Notes: generated from the sequence alone by a model not told the origin. 64,000 nucleotides of DNA from Hyphomicrobiales bacterium (GCA_900471925.1 UCGV01000010.1:387257-451256); one strand, 5' to 3'; counted from the stretch's first letter, positions 44,532-53,821 are shown. Program-made: numbers and translations.

Positions 44532-45473
44532 TCAGAGGGCTTTTTCGAGCTCTGGCAGCGCCTCGAAGAGGTCGGCCACAAGTCCATAGTCGGCGATCTG
44601 GAAGATCGGCGCTTCCTCGTCCTTGTTGATCGCGACGATCACCTTGGAGTCCTTCATGCCGGCCAGATGCTGGATGGCGCCGGAGATACCGCAGGCGATG
44701 TAAAGCTGCGGGGCGACGACCTTGCCGGTCTGGCCGACCTGCCAGTCGTTCGGCGCGTAACCGGCATCGACGGCGGCGCGTGACGCACCGACGGCGGCAC
44801 CGAGCTTGTCGGCGACCGGCAGGATGACTTCCTTGAATTTTTCCGCGGAGCCGAGTGCGCGACCACCGGAAATGATGATCTTGGCAGAGGTCAGTTCCGG
44901 ACGTTCGGAAGCCGAGAGTGCGTCGGAGACGAAATTCGAAAGTCCCGGATTGGCGGCGGCCGAGATCGTCTCGACGGAAGCGGAGCCGCCCTCACCGGCA
45001 GAGGCGAAGGAGGCAGTGCGTACGGTGACGACTTTCTTGGCATCGGTCGACTGCACAGTCTGGATCGCGTTGCCGGCATAGATCGGGCGCTTGAAGGTAT
45101 CGGGCGAAACCACCTCGATGATTTCCGAGACCTGGGCGACATCGAGCAGGGCTGCGACGCGTGGCATGACATTCTTGCCGGTGGAGGTGGCAGCGGCGAC
45201 GATCGTGTCGTAGCTGCCGGAGAGCGAAATGATCAGGTCAGCAAGCGGTTCGGCAAGATTATTGGCGAGGTCGTCGCTTTCGGCGAGCAGCACCTTGGAA
45301 ACGCCCGACAATTTTGCGGCTGCATCGGCGGCTGCCTTTGCACCCTTGCCGGCAACAAGAAGGTGAACGTCGCTTCCCTGATACTTGGCAATCTGCGTCG
45401 CGGCCGTCAGCGCCTTGGCGGTCTGGTCCGAAAGGCTCGCGTTGTCGTGGTCAGCCAGAAGAAGAATGGCCAT
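44532..45473 (-). CDS. etfA: electron transfer flavoprotein subunit alpha
   Basis: A 313-residue FAD-binding subunit of ETF, which collects electrons from acyl-CoA dehydrogenases and passes them to ETF-ubiquinone oxidoreductase. It starts [20 protein letters not shown]. The C-terminal FAD domain has [32 protein letters not shown] and [18 protein letters not shown]. It is 23 bases after etfB in the same operon. Confidence 0.96.
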   Translation of the reverse strand: MAILLLADHDNASLSDQTAKALTAATQIAKYQGSDVHLLVAGKGAKAAADAAAKLSGVSKVLLAESDDLANNLAEPLADLIISLSGSYDTIVAAATSTGKNVMPRVAALLDVAQVSEIIEVVSPDTFKRPIYAGNAIQTVQSTDAKKVVTVRTASFASAGEGGSASVETISAAANPGLSNFVSDALSASERPELTSAKIIISGGRALGSAEKFKEVILPVADKLGAAVGASRAAVDAGYAPNDWQVGQTGKVVAPQLYIACGISGAIQHLAGMKDSKVIVAINKDEEAPIFQIADYGLVADLFEALPELEKAL

Positions 45474-45496
45474 GGTCGTAATTCCTTTCTCGAACC

Positions 45497-46246
45497 TTAG
45501 AGGACGCCGGCTTCGTTCTTGAGCTTGTCGACAAGCTCGGCGACCGACTTCACCTTCACGCCTGCCTTGCGGCCGGATGGTTCTTCGGTCTTCAGCACCT
45601 TGAGGCGCGCAGAAGTGGAGACGCCGAAATCGGCCGGGCTCTTCTTGTCGAGCGGCTTCTTCTTGGCCTTCATGATGTTCGGCAGCGTGGCGTAGCGCGG
45701 CTCGTTCAGGCGCAGGTCGGTCGTGACGACCGCGGGAAGCTTGACCTTGATCGTTTGCAGGCCGCCGTCGATTTCGCGGGTGACAGTGGCGCTATCGCCG
45801 TCGATTTCGACCTTGGAGGCGAAGGTTGCCTGGGCGGAACCGAGAAGCGCCGCCAGCATCTGGCCGGTCTGGTTGGAATCGTCATCGATCGCCTGCTTAC
45901 CGACGATAACAAGGCCCGGCTTTTCTGCGTCGGCAACGCCCTTGAGGATCTTGGCGACGGCGAGCGGCTCGACGACGTCATCGGTCTCGACGAGGATGGC
46001 GCGGTCGGCACCCATGGCGAGCGCGGTACGAAGGGTTTCCTCGGCCTTTGCCGGGCCGATCGAGACGACGATCACTTCTTCGGCCTTGCCGGCCTCCTTC
46101 AGGCGAAGGGCTTCCTCGACCGAAATCTCGTCGAAAGGGTTCATCGACATCTTGACATTGGCAAGGTCGACGCCCGATCCATCCGGCTTGACGCGGATCT
46201 TCACGTTGTAATCGACAACGCGCTTGACTGGGACGAGAATTTTCAT
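45497..46246 (-). CDS. etfB: electron transfer flavoprotein subunit beta
   Basis: A 249-residue AMP-binding partner of EtfA. It starts [20 protein letters not shown], followed by [19 protein letters not shown] and the conserved [20 protein letters not shown]. First gene of etfB-etfA-hbdA. A near-consensus promoter with an internal palindrome lies about 155-180 bases upstream. Confidence 0.96.
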   Translation of the reverse strand: MKILVPVKRVVDYNVKIRVKPDGSGVDLANVKMSMNPFDEISVEEALRLKEAGKAEEVIVVSIGPAKAEETLRTALAMGADRAILVETDDVVEPLAVAKILKGVADAEKPGLVIVGKQAIDDDSNQTGQMLAALLGSAQATFASKVEIDGDSATVTREIDGGLQTIKVKLPAVVTTDLRLNEPRYATLPNIMKAKKKPLDKKSPADFGVSTSARLKVLKTEEPSGRKAGVKVKSVAELVDKLKNEAGVL

Positions 46247-46399
46247 GGGGTCCTTCCTTCGAACAGAGATGGGCCTTTAACAGAGACTTCTGGGAAAATG
46301 CGCGCTCGGGCGCTGCTCCGATTGTCGAATGGCGACATGGATACGCGTTTTTCCTCCAAATACAACGCTTCCGTGACGCAGTCGGTCGATTTGAATGGC

Positions 46400-46427
46400 A
46401 ATATATTGACGTTGACGTTCACGTCAA
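46400..46427 (-). promoter_or_regulatory. etfBA promoter with embedded 16-bp palindromic operator
   Basis: Read leftward: TTGACG (46427-46422), 16 bases, TATATT (46405-46400), a near-consensus sigma-70 promoter toward etfB. The segment 46412-46427 is a perfect inverted repeat (TTGACGT, TC, ACGTCAA), and another TTGACG starts at 46406. Such ACGT-NN-ACGT palindromes in the spacer resemble MerR-family sites such as LiuR; the regulator is inferred. Confidence 0.55.
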
Positions 46428-46429
46428 TA

Positions 46430-47215
46430 TTAAAGCTTCCCGCGACCCCAGGGCAGGCGCGGAGGGGCGGGCATGCCGGAGGCGGTAACGCGGATGGGAA
46501 CCGCACGATCGCGCACAGCGCGCGGGGTGACGATCTGCCGGTCGAAGAGCGGCACGCCGGGCCGACGCAACACGAGGACGAGCAGTGCCCCGGCGACGAT
46601 GCCGCCGACATGCGCACCCCAGGAAACGTTCCCCTCTGCATCGATCAGCAGCATGAAAAACTGTTGGCCGACCCAGAAGAGCAGCGGGATGAAGGCCGGC
46701 AGCGGCAGGGGCACGCGGAAGAAGACCAGAACCCAGACCCGCACGCGCGGATGCAGCATGAGATAGGCGGCGACCACGCCGGAGATCGCCCCGGACGCAC
46801 CCACGAGCGGGGCTTCCGATGTGGTCGACACGAGGCCGTGGCAAAGAGCACCGGCTGCCGCGCAGGCAAGGTAGAAGACGAGGAAGCGCAGGTGGCCCAT
46901 CGCATCCTCTACATTGTCGCCGAACACCCAGAGGAAGATCATGTTGCCGGCAAGATGCCAGAAGCCCGTATGGATGAAGGAATAGGTGATATAGGTCGCC
47001 GCCTCCGGCACGATTTCCAGCCCTGGTGCGAGCACCGCATGGCCGAAGGCAATGGCCGGGATATAGCCGAGGCCGACTGTCGTGGCCTGCACGAGCTGTT
47101 CGCTTTCGATCGTCGTGGCGATCCAGGCGATAATGTTGATCGCCATCAGGCCGAGTGTCACCCACTGGACCTTGATATGTTTCAGCGTATTGGCATCGTG
47201 CAGCGGTATGAACAT
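46430..47215 (-). CDS. rhomboid family intramembrane serine protease
   Basis: A 261-residue inner-membrane protease with six or seven helices. The catalytic Ser is in LVGASGAISGVVAAY (GxSG) and the catalytic His in SWGAHVGGIVAGALL. FIHTGFWHLAGNMIFLWVFG forms the conserved HxxxN-bearing helix. The N-terminus and C-terminal tail are cytoplasmic, the tail basic and Pro-rich. Substrate unknown. It is 37 bases downstream of the adenosyltransferase gene. Its stop lies directly before the etf promoter. Confidence 0.93.
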   Translation of the reverse strand: MFIPLHDANTLKHIKVQWVTLGLMAINIIAWIATTIESEQLVQATTVGLGYIPAIAFGHAVLAPGLEIVPEAATYITYSFIHTGFWHLAGNMIFLWVFGDNVEDAMGHLRFLVFYLACAAAGALCHGLVSTTSEAPLVGASGAISGVVAAYLMLHPRVRVWVLVFFRVPLPLPAFIPLLFWVGQQFFMLLIDAEGNVSWGAHVGGIVAGALLVLVLRRPGVPLFDRQIVTPRAVRDRAVPIRVTASGMPAPPRLPWGRGKL

Positions 47216-47251
47216 GAAGGCCTGCCCCCGGGCGATCGTGACCGCGCGAAC

Positions 47252-47830
47252 CTACCTGCTTTTTCCGGGAACCCAAAGCACATCCGCTCTGCCGCTGTCA
47301 TTTGCATGGCGGGCGGCAACGAACAGGAAGTCGGAGAGGCGGTTGACATATTTGAGTGCCGCGGCGCTGACGGTCTCCGTCTTGCTGCGGGCAAGAGCCA
47401 CCATGAGCCGCTCGGCGCGGCGCGCGATCGTTCGGGCCAGATGCAGATGGGCAGCGGCGGGGCTGCCAGCGGGCAGGACGAAGGATTTCAGCGGCTGCAG
47501 GTCGGCATTCAGCCGGTCGATATCCTGTTCCAGCCTGTCAACCTGGCTTTCGACGATGCGCAGGGGCTCATAGGCTGGCGGCTCGCCGGTCTCAGGGGTG
47601 GCGAGGTCGGCGCCGAGATCGAAGAGGTCGTTCTGGATCAACGCCAGCATGGCGTCGAGATCAGGCAGATCAGCCGTATGCAGCCTTGCCACGCCAATCG
47701 CCGAATTGGTTTCGTCGACGGTGCCGTAGGCTTCGACACGCAGATCGTGCTTGGTGCGGCGGGGGCCGGAGACCAGCGCCGTCGTGCCGTCATCACCGGT
47801 TCTCGTGTAGATCTTGTTGAGCTTGACCAT
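47252..47830 (-). CDS. cob(I)alamin adenosyltransferase (PduO/MMAB type)
   Basis: A 192-residue enzyme adding the 5'-deoxyadenosyl group to cob(I)alamin. Family signatures are NKIYTRTGDDGTTALVSG at the start, VEAYGTVDETNSAIGVARL, and the ATP-binding RTIARRAERLMVALA. It is close to etfBA, as in many alphaproteobacteria, and complements cobS/cobT in this window for B12 synthesis. The ATG at 47830 is preferred over an adjacent GTG. Confidence 0.94.
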   Translation of the reverse strand: MVKLNKIYTRTGDDGTTALVSGPRRTKHDLRVEAYGTVDETNSAIGVARLHTADLPDLDAMLALIQNDLFDLGADLATPETGEPPAYEPLRIVESQVDRLEQDIDRLNADLQPLKSFVLPAGSPAAAHLHLARTIARRAERLMVALARSKTETVSAAALKYVNRLSDFLFVAARHANDSGRADVLWVPGKSR

Positions 47831-47845
47831 CACCGGCTCTTTGAA

Positions 47846-48049
47846 TCAGGTCGGGCGTCCGCCGCCGGTCAGCCAGAGCGTCAGCATGATCAGGATGACG
47901 GCGATAGCCTGCAGCAGCACGCGCAGCTGCATCAGCTTGTTGGAAACATTCGCATCGCCGCCCTTCATCATGTTGAACAGGCCGCGAATCAAAACCAGGG
48001 CGACGAGGCCCATGACGATGATCGCGATGACGTAAGTGACCGTAGACAT
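47846..48049 (-). CDS. HIG1-like twin transmembrane-helix small protein
   Basis: A 67-residue protein with two membrane helices (about residues 5-22 and 43-60). A short loop of MMKGGDANVSNKLMQLRVLL matches the HIG_1_N pattern of proteins that associate with respiratory complexes. Its function in bacteria is not established. It lies 15 bases before the adenosyltransferase gene and 18 after the SDR gene on the same strand. Confidence 0.88.
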   Translation of the reverse strand: MSTVTYVIAIIVMGLVALVLIRGLFNMMKGGDANVSNKLMQLRVLLQAIAVILIMLTLWLTGGGRPT

Positions 48050-48067
48050 GTCAGTCTCTTTTCTTCT

Positions 48068-48901
48068 TCAGTCCGTCCAGCGCATAAGGCGGTAGAAAAG
48101 GTCGGCCGGAAGCAGCCTTTTCAACCATATACCCTGTTTAGCCGGAGTTGTTACAGGATAATGTGGCTTCGGATTTTTCGAGTTCAATGCATGCGTCAAT
48201 ACTGCATAGACCGCCTCGGGACCAAGCTTATGCCGGTTGACCGGGCCTGAGCCTTCCAGCCGCGCAAGCTGCCGGCGATACTCGACCGCGTGCGGAGAGT
48301 TTTCGAGATCGATATGCTCCCGGATCTTGGTTAGCGCGTTGGCCGTGAAGCGGCTGGTTATTGGCCCCGGCTCGATCAGGCTCACATGAAGACCGCTTCC
48401 CTGAAGCTCCATGCGCAGGGTTACGCTCAAACCTTCCAACGCGAATTTGGAGGCGGTGTAGGCGCCGCGATAGCGGTAAGGCACGAGGCCGAGGATCGAG
48501 GAACATTGCACGATGCGGCCCTGACTGCGCTGGCGCATGTAGGGAATGACCTGCCGTGTTAGTTCGTGCCAGCCGAAGACATTCGTCTCGAACTGGTCGC
48601 GCAGCGCCTGCGTCGTGAGATCTTCGACGGCACCCGGTTGCCCATAAGCACCATTGTTGAACAGCGCGTCGATCCGGCCGCCGGTTCGCTCGGCCACGGT
48701 GTCCACCAAGGCCGTGATCGTCTCGGGCCGAGTATAGTCCATCAGCACGGCTTCGATACCATCCGCTTTCAGGGACTCAAGATCCTCGGTCTTGCGCACG
48801 GTGGCAAAGACCCGCCAGCCATCTGCCTCCAGCGCGCGTGCGCAACAGGCGCCGATGCCGGAAGAGCATCCGGTCACGACGATGGTGCGCTGGTCAGCCA
48901 T
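48068..48901 (-). CDS. short-chain dehydrogenase/reductase
   Basis: A 277-residue SDR with cofactor motif VTGCSSGIGACCARAL, NNGAYG, catalytic Ser in VQCSSILGLVPY and YTASKFALEG (Y-x-x-x-K). The C-terminus is Lys/Arg-rich and hydrophobic, as in retinol-dehydrogenase-like SDRs. Substrate unknown. First gene of a leftward set with HIG1-like, adenosyltransferase and rhomboid. The intergenic distances of 15-37 bases suggest an operon. Confidence 0.9.
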   Translation of the reverse strand: MADQRTIVVTGCSSGIGACCARALEADGWRVFATVRKTEDLESLKADGIEAVLMDYTRPETITALVDTVAERTGGRIDALFNNGAYGQPGAVEDLTTQALRDQFETNVFGWHELTRQVIPYMRQRSQGRIVQCSSILGLVPYRYRGAYTASKFALEGLSVTLRMELQGSGLHVSLIEPGPITSRFTANALTKIREHIDLENSPHAVEYRRQLARLEGSGPVNRHKLGPEAVYAVLTHALNSKNPKPHYPVTTPAKQGIWLKRLLPADLFYRLMRWTD

Positions 48902-48957
48902 TCAATGATTCCTGTACAAAGTAGGACTCACTTCCCATATTCGCCGGAAGGATACAA

Positions 48958-49932
48958 TTGGGAAGCCGAATGCCGAAAGTCCTGCGCACCCTCTATGACG
49001 TGGTCTACGACGCCATCTGCCATCTCATCGAGGACGACGGCTTTGCCATGGCAAGCCACGTGGCGCTTTCGAGCCTGCTTGCTGTCTTCCCCTTCCTCAT
49101 TTTCGGCACGGCGCTCGCCAATTTCCTCGGTGCCGACCAGTTTTCCACGACCGCCATCCATCTGATCTTCGACACATGGCCGGAGGCGATCGCCAAGCCG
49201 CTGGCCGACCAGGTGGTACAGGTGTTGACGATCCCGCGCGGCGGGCTTCTGACCATTTCCGTGCTCGCGGCAGCCTATTTCGCATCAAACGGCGTGGAGG
49301 CGCTGCGCATCTCGCTGAACCGCGCCTATCGGGTGCAGGAGACCCGACCGTGGTATCTGACGCGTCTGGCGAGCCTCGGCTATGTGCTGATTGCCGTCGT
49401 CATCTTTGCCGCGATCAGCATCGTGCTTGTCGCGGTTCCCGTTGGCCTCGATTATGCACGCAACTGGCTGATGCATACCGAGACGCTTCCGGATATCGTG
49501 CGTCAGTGGCTCCCGACAGCCGTCGATACGCTCGAGATCGTCTTCAGCTGGCGCATCTATGGCACGCTCGTGGTGCTTACCATCGCCCTGCTCGTCGTTC
49601 ATCTGTGGTTGCCCGCTGGCAAGCGCCGCGTCTTCGATGTAATTCCCGGTGTGTTTCTCACATTACTTGCCTGGCTGGTTGGGGCGTTGATCTTTGCCTA
49701 TTATCTGTCGACCTTCGCCAATTACACCGCGACCTATGCTGGCCTCGCATCCGTGATGATCGTGCTGATCTTCCTCTACATGGTGGGCGTCATCTTCATC
49801 GTCGGCGCCGAGATCAATGCGGCGCTGATGAAGTTCCGGGTGCTGCGCAATTTTTCCCGCACCTTTTCGGTGGTCGGCCGCGATCACGTTGCCAAGTCAA
49901 AGCCCGACACGACGGCGAATATCGGCAGCTGA
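48958..49932 (+). CDS. YihY/BrkB family membrane protein
   Basis: A 324-residue inner-membrane protein with about six helices. Typical landmarks are DGFAMASHVALSSLLAVFPF, YFASNGVEALRISLNRAYRV, PGVFLTLLAWLVGALIFAYY and the last helix MVGVIFIVGAEINAALMKF. Old RNase BN annotations of this family are wrong; function is unknown. GGAAGGA favours the TTG start at 48958 (an ATG follows at 48970). Its 3' end overlaps gluQ by 36 bases. Confidence 0.88.
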   Translation: MGSRMPKVLRTLYDVVYDAICHLIEDDGFAMASHVALSSLLAVFPFLIFGTALANFLGADQFSTTAIHLIFDTWPEAIAKPLADQVVQVLTIPRGGLLTISVLAAAYFASNGVEALRISLNRAYRVQETRPWYLTRLASLGYVLIAVVIFAAISIVLVAVPVGLDYARNWLMHTETLPDIVRQWLPTAVDTLEIVFSWRIYGTLVVLTIALLVVHLWLPAGKRRVFDVIPGVFLTLLAWLVGALIFAYYLSTFANYTATYAGLASVMIVLIFLYMVGVIFIVGAEINAALMKFRVLRNFSRTFSVVGRDHVAKSKPDTTANIGS

Positions 49933-50778
49933 CAAGCCACTCGCCCGCAGTTCAGCAAGGCCGGTGTCGCCCTCGCTTTTCGAGAGCTTTCGGCCGTTTG
50001 AATCCACGACCAGCCGGTGATGGTGATAGATGGGCTGCGGCAGGTCCAGCAGGCTCTGGAGTAGGCGATGCACTGAAGTGGCGTGGAAGAGGTCGAGGCC
50101 GCGCACGACATGGGTCACGCCCTGCAGAGCATCGTCAATAACGACGGAAAGATGGTAGCTGGAGGGGGCATCCGAACGCGAGAGGACGACATCACCCCAT
50201 ACGGCGGGCTCGGCGAGAATGTCGCCCTTCCGTTCGTCGCCCGTCTCAGTCCAGAACAAGGGCTCGCCCACCACGTCCAGCGCCCGCTTCATATCCAGCC
50301 GCCAGGCATGTTTCAGGCCGGAGGCCAACAAGGCGCCCCGTTCTTCCTCGCTGCGGTCCCGGTCATCGGCCGGATAGTGCGGCGTGCCGTCGGGATCGCG
50401 CGGCCAGGGGCCGTTCACCCTTTCATAGGCTGCAACCCGGGTCTTGACCTCACCGCGCGTCAGGAAGGACGGATAGACCAGCCCGCGTTCGATAAGCGAA
50501 TGAAGGCTCGCCTGATATTCGGAGAAATGCTCCTGCTGGCGGCGCACCGGCTTTTCCCAGTCGATCCCGAGCCATTGGAGATCGGCGTAAATGTCCGCTT
50601 CGAATTCGGGTGTGCAGCGGCTCAGATCGATGTCTTCAATGCGCAGAAGCAATCGGCCCTTTGCGGCCTTCGCCATGTCGTCGTTGAGGAAAGCCGACAG
50701 CGCGTGGCCGAGATGCAGCGGCCCGTTGGGGCTCGGGGCGAAACGGAAGACAGGGTTTTGACGGGCAGTCGTGGTCAT
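49897..50778 (-). CDS. gluQ: glutamyl-Q tRNA(Asp) synthetase
   Basis: A 293-residue GluRS paralogue lacking the anticodon domain. It attaches glutamate to queuosine of tRNA-Asp. It has the HIGH-like FAPSPNGPLHLGHALSAF, TRGEVKTR in the zinc region, and the KMSKS-like GRKLSKSEGD. This fits the queuosine transporter at 22 kb. Its start (MTTTARQNPV, ATG at 50778) is divergent, 40 bases from the glycosylase gene. The 36-base tail overlap with the BrkB gene is unusual. Confidence 0.93.
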   Translation of the reverse strand: MTTTARQNPVFRFAPSPNGPLHLGHALSAFLNDDMAKAAKGRLLLRIEDIDLSRCTPEFEADIYADLQWLGIDWEKPVRRQQEHFSEYQASLHSLIERGLVYPSFLTRGEVKTRVAAYERVNGPWPRDPDGTPHYPADDRDRSEEERGALLASGLKHAWRLDMKRALDVVGEPLFWTETGDERKGDILAEPAVWGDVVLSRSDAPSSYHLSVVIDDALQGVTHVVRGLDLFHATSVHRLLQSLLDLPQPIYHHHRLVVDSNGRKLSKSEGDTGLAELRASGLSAADIRRRVGL

Positions 50779-50818
50779 GCTTTCTTCTGGCACGGATTTG
50801 AAGCGATCGCGAGGCAAG

Positions 50819-51463
50819 GTGCGGGTCATCAGCAATGAAAAGGATATCGAGGAGGGACTGGCCGCTCTGCTCGTGCTCGATCCCCGGCTTGTGGCCATCG
50901 CGAAGGAGGCGGGTCCGGTGCCGCTTCGGCTGCGCGAGCCGGGATTTGCGGGCCTTGCTCATATCATCGTTTCGCAGATGGTCTCGCGGGCAAGCGCGGA
51001 GGCGATCTGGCGGCGGATGCAGCCTGAGAGCGGACTGCTGAGCGCGGAAGGCTACATCCTGCTTCATCCCGAGGCTTGGCGCGAATTCGGGCTTTCGCGC
51101 GCCAAGGCCGATACGCTGATGCGGATTGCGGAAGCTGTCGCTGCCGGACGAATCGATCTTCTGGGCCTGGTTCAGAAGCCACCGCGCGAGGCGCTCCTCG
51201 AACTGACGGCGCAGAAGGGAATCGGGCCGTGGACGGCGGAAGTATATCTGATGTTCTGCGGCGGGCATGTGGACGTGTTTCCGGCGGGCGACGTGGCACT
51301 GCAGGCAGCGGTCGCTGCGGCATTCGGTCTCGCCGAACGCCCGCAACCCAAGGCGTTGGCCGGTCTCGCGGAAATATGGGCGCCGTGGCGCTCCGTCGCA
51401 GCCCGGCTTTTCTGGGCTTATTACGCTGCAAAAATGCGGCGGGACGTGTTGCCGATCGGTTGA
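50819..51463 (+). CDS. DNA-3-methyladenine glycosylase (AlkA/HhH-GPD)
   Basis: A 214-residue DNA repair glycosylase. The helix-hairpin-helix motif LTAQKGIGPWTAEVYLMF is followed by the catalytic Asp in HVDVFPAGDVALQ. The N-terminal helices contain HIIVSQMVSRASAEAIWRRM. No Fe-S Cys ligands are present, as expected for AlkA rather than Nth. The start GTG at 50819 follows GAGG. Alkylated-base specificity is inferred. Confidence 0.9.
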   Translation: MRVISNEKDIEEGLAALLVLDPRLVAIAKEAGPVPLRLREPGFAGLAHIIVSQMVSRASAEAIWRRMQPESGLLSAEGYILLHPEAWREFGLSRAKADTLMRIAEAVAAGRIDLLGLVQKPPREALLELTAQKGIGPWTAEVYLMFCGGHVDVFPAGDVALQAAVAAAFGLAERPQPKALAGLAEIWAPWRSVAARLFWAYYAAKMRRDVLPIG

Positions 51464-51575
51464 GCGAAGCTTTCCTTCAATTCGCCTTTATGCCCTGAAT
51501 TTATTAGACTTCACAATCCTGTAACAACCGGCCTAATATACAGGAGCAGATGCCGAATCGATCCAGGAGGGCTCC

Positions 51576-52133
51576 TTGACGATTGCAGTCTCACCACAGG
51601 CCCTGCCGGCGCTCGTCCTGAACGCTGACTACCGGCCGTTGAGTTATTATCCCTTGTCGCTCTGGTCCTGGCAGGACGCGATCAAGGCGGTATTTCTCGA
51701 CCGTGTGAACATCATAGCGGAATATGAGCACGAGGTTTCCTCACCGAGCTTCTCGATGCGGCTGCCGAGTGTCGTGTGTCTCAAGACTTACGTTCAGCCG
51801 TCCCGAAATCCCGCCTTCACCCGCTTCAACGTCTTCCTGCGCGACCGGTTCGAGTGCCAGTATTGCGGCGCTCATGACGATCTGACCTTCGACCACGTCA
51901 CGCCGCGCGCCCATGGCGGCGAGACGACCTGGGAGAATGTCGTGGCGGCCTGCTCCCCCTGCAATCTGCGCAAGGGCAGCAAGCTTCCGAAGCAGGCGGG
52001 CATGTTTCCGGCGCAGAAGCCATACCAGCCGACCGTGCAGGATCTGCACAATAACGGCCGGCTCTTCCCGCCGAACTACCTGCATGACAGCTGGCTCGAC
52101 TACCTCTACTGGGATACCGAGCTGCAGCCCTGA
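51576..52133 (+). CDS. HNH endonuclease
   Basis: A 185-residue protein with a C-terminal HNH domain (about residues 90-135). The zinc pair CQYCG, catalytic DHVTPRAHGG, N in TWENVV and CSPCNLRKGSK are visible. The N-terminal half is specific to a family widespread in alphaproteobacteria (ALVLNADYRPLSYYPLSLW). AGGAGG supports the TTG start at 51576. It may be housekeeping DNA metabolism; no phage neighbours. Confidence 0.9.
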   Translation: MTIAVSPQALPALVLNADYRPLSYYPLSLWSWQDAIKAVFLDRVNIIAEYEHEVSSPSFSMRLPSVVCLKTYVQPSRNPAFTRFNVFLRDRFECQYCGAHDDLTFDHVTPRAHGGETTWENVVAACSPCNLRKGSKLPKQAGMFPAQKPYQPTVQDLHNNGRLFPPNYLHDSWLDYLYWDTELQP

Positions 52134-52142
52134 TCGACGTTT

Positions 52143-52658
52143 TTACGCAGTCTTCTTCACGCCCCAGAAGGCGAAGGCTGCGAGGATCAGGCTTGCGATC
52201 ACATTCCAGCCCGCAAAGGACAGGCCGAGAACGCGCAGCGCCGCATCCGTGCAGGACGGTCCCTTGATCGTGTTCAGTTCGCCGAGCAGATCGCCGGCAT
52301 TGGTGGACATGCTGCTGGCGGTGGTTGAGCAGGTAGCCGGCCCAGCCCAGAAATGCCATTCAACGCCTGCATGATAGACACCCATTCCGGCGCCGACGAG
52401 CATCAGGATGCCGACGGCAAGAATGATGGCACGCGTCATCCAGTTCGGCAGGCCCACAAGGGCTGCGACAGCGCCAAGAATGGCGATCGGAATGCCGTAA
52501 TAATAGGGCTGGCGCTGCAGCAGGCAGAGTGCGCAGGGAATATAGCCACCGATATACTGGAAGCCGAGAGCTGTTCCCACGACTACCGCCATGGCAATGG
52601 CAAGCAGCAACGGGAATACGACGCCCGGGCGGGCAAGCGGCAAGGATGTGGCATTCAT
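52143..52658 (-). CDS. dsbB: disulfide bond formation protein B
   Basis: A 171-residue inner-membrane oxidase of the DsbA-DsbB system. Four helices; the first periplasmic Cys pair is CALCLLQRQPYYYG (about residues 40-43) and the second pair is in GPATCSTT and KGPSCTDAA. The ATG at 52658 (MNATSLPLARPG) is 22 bases after the upstream YqaA-like gene, so the two form an operon. Confidence 0.9.
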   Translation of the reverse strand: MNATSLPLARPGVVFPLLLAIAMAVVVGTALGFQYIGGYIPCALCLLQRQPYYYGIPIAILGAVAALVGLPNWMTRAIILAVGILMLVGAGMGVYHAGVEWHFWAGPATCSTTASSMSTNAGDLLGELNTIKGPSCTDAALRVLGLSFAGWNVIASLILAAFAFWGVKKTA

Positions 52659-52680
52659 GGCGGAACTCCGCGAAGTTAGC

Positions 52681-53271
52681 TCAGTGGGCAAAATATCGGT
52701 AGGCCAGATATAGCACGATCACGACCGCCGCCCCGATGCCGACAATCTGGCCGAGACGCTTTTCGATGAAGTGGCGGATCGGCTCGCCGTAACGACGCAA
52801 CAGCCAGGCAAGGAATAGGAAGCGGGCGCCACGGGCAACGATTGCCGAGACAATGAAGAGCGGCAGGCTGACATGGATGACGCCCGACAGGATCGTGACG
52901 ATCTTGATCGGCGGCAGATGCGCGAGGCCCGAGGTGACAAGCAGCAGAAGGATCGTCTCGTAGGTGACGTAGGACTTCATCTGCTCGAATTCATCGAGCT
53001 TTCCGTAGAATTCCAGCACCGGGCGGGCGACGGTCTCATAGGCATAATAGCCGAGGGCCCAGCCGGCGATGCCACCAAGCACCGAAGCAACGGTGGCGAC
53101 GATCGCGTAGCGATAGGAGCGTTCCGGCTTGGCGAGCGCCATAGGCAGGAAGAGCACGTCGGCCGGGACCAGAAAGACGGAGCTTTCGACGAAGGCGATG
53201 ACGGCGAGCCAGACTTCGGCCGTTTTTTTCGAGGCCAGAGACATGGTCCAGTCGTAAAGTCTGCGGAGCAT
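52681..53271 (-). CDS. YqaA family (SNARE-associated/DedA-like) membrane protein
   Basis: A 196-residue inner-membrane protein with four or five helices. The family landmarks are ESSVFLVPADVLFLPMALA, VLGGIAGWALGYYA, and a late SAIVARGARFLFLAWLLRRYG. Relatives of DedA are thought to act in lipid or proton transport. It is first in an operon with dsbB. Confidence 0.9.
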   Translation of the reverse strand: MLRRLYDWTMSLASKKTAEVWLAVIAFVESSVFLVPADVLFLPMALAKPERSYRYAIVATVASVLGGIAGWALGYYAYETVARPVLEFYGKLDEFEQMKSYVTYETILLLLVTSGLAHLPPIKIVTILSGVIHVSLPLFIVSAIVARGARFLFLAWLLRRYGEPIRHFIEKRLGQIVGIGAAVVIVLYLAYRYFAH

Positions 53272-53485
53272 CCGTTACCTTTCCCTGTTGCAATGCAAAA
53301 AGCATTAGGGGGCGATCATGGCGCTGTAAATGCTCGGCTTGCGGCTTGCTGACGTTCCCGCTGAAAATTTTCGTGATCTGTTGCGAGCATTGCCTCCCAA
53401 GATCTTGCGGGATGGCAAAAGCGCGAATCTGCGTCAGGCTGACGATATTCTACGCAGGTGGGCGTTCAACGAATCCGGGCATGCC

Positions 53486-53800
53486 ATGAAATTGAGGGTC
53501 ATCGAGGGTGGGCTGAGTTCCACCGGGAACAGGAACGATCAGGCGAGCGACTGCCGATCAGAGCGCGGCGATATCAGCCATGAGGATATCGGACGCGAGG
53601 CGGCCCGGCGTCTGGGCGCCAGCGGCTATCACCGCTACCGCATCTTGGAAGCCGCCGGCGTACCGATGCCGCCGGCGCTGCGCTATCTTGCTATGCAGAT
53701 CGGTTTCGCGGCCGACGCGATTGGCCGGCTCGATCCTATCCCGGTCGATTTTCGTTCGGATCTCTACTGGCCGAAGCTGGACGATACGATGAAGGCGTGA
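53486..53800 (+). CDS. hypothetical protein (104 aa)
   Basis: A small soluble protein starting MKLRVIEGGLSSTGNRNDQA. It is rich in Arg and Asp, with a helical C-terminal half containing EDIGREAARRLGASGYHRYR and PVDFRSDLYWPK. I recognise no family. The frame is open back to an ATG at 53330, but that extra stretch has looser codon use and overlaps the promoter area of the YqaA gene, so I prefer the start at 53486. Ribosome-binding site weak. Convergent with the antiporter gene. Confidence 0.6.
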   Translation: MKLRVIEGGLSSTGNRNDQASDCRSERGDISHEDIGREAARRLGASGYHRYRILEAAGVPMPPALRYLAMQIGFAADAIGRLDPIPVDFRSDLYWPKLDDTMKA

Positions 53801-53821
53801 TCGGATCTCCGTTCCGGCCGT

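Noticed and set aside
45755..48250. An 831-codon forward open frame across etfB, rhomboid, adenosyltransferase, HIG1-like and SDR genes
   Set aside because: It spans several real genes on the other strand and their promoter, with a low-complexity His/Gln/Arg-rich product.
53330..53485. Upstream extension of the 104-residue hypothetical protein to an ATG at 53330
   Set aside because: Third-position GC is lower than in the rest of the frame, and it lies where the divergent YqaA-like gene needs its promoter.
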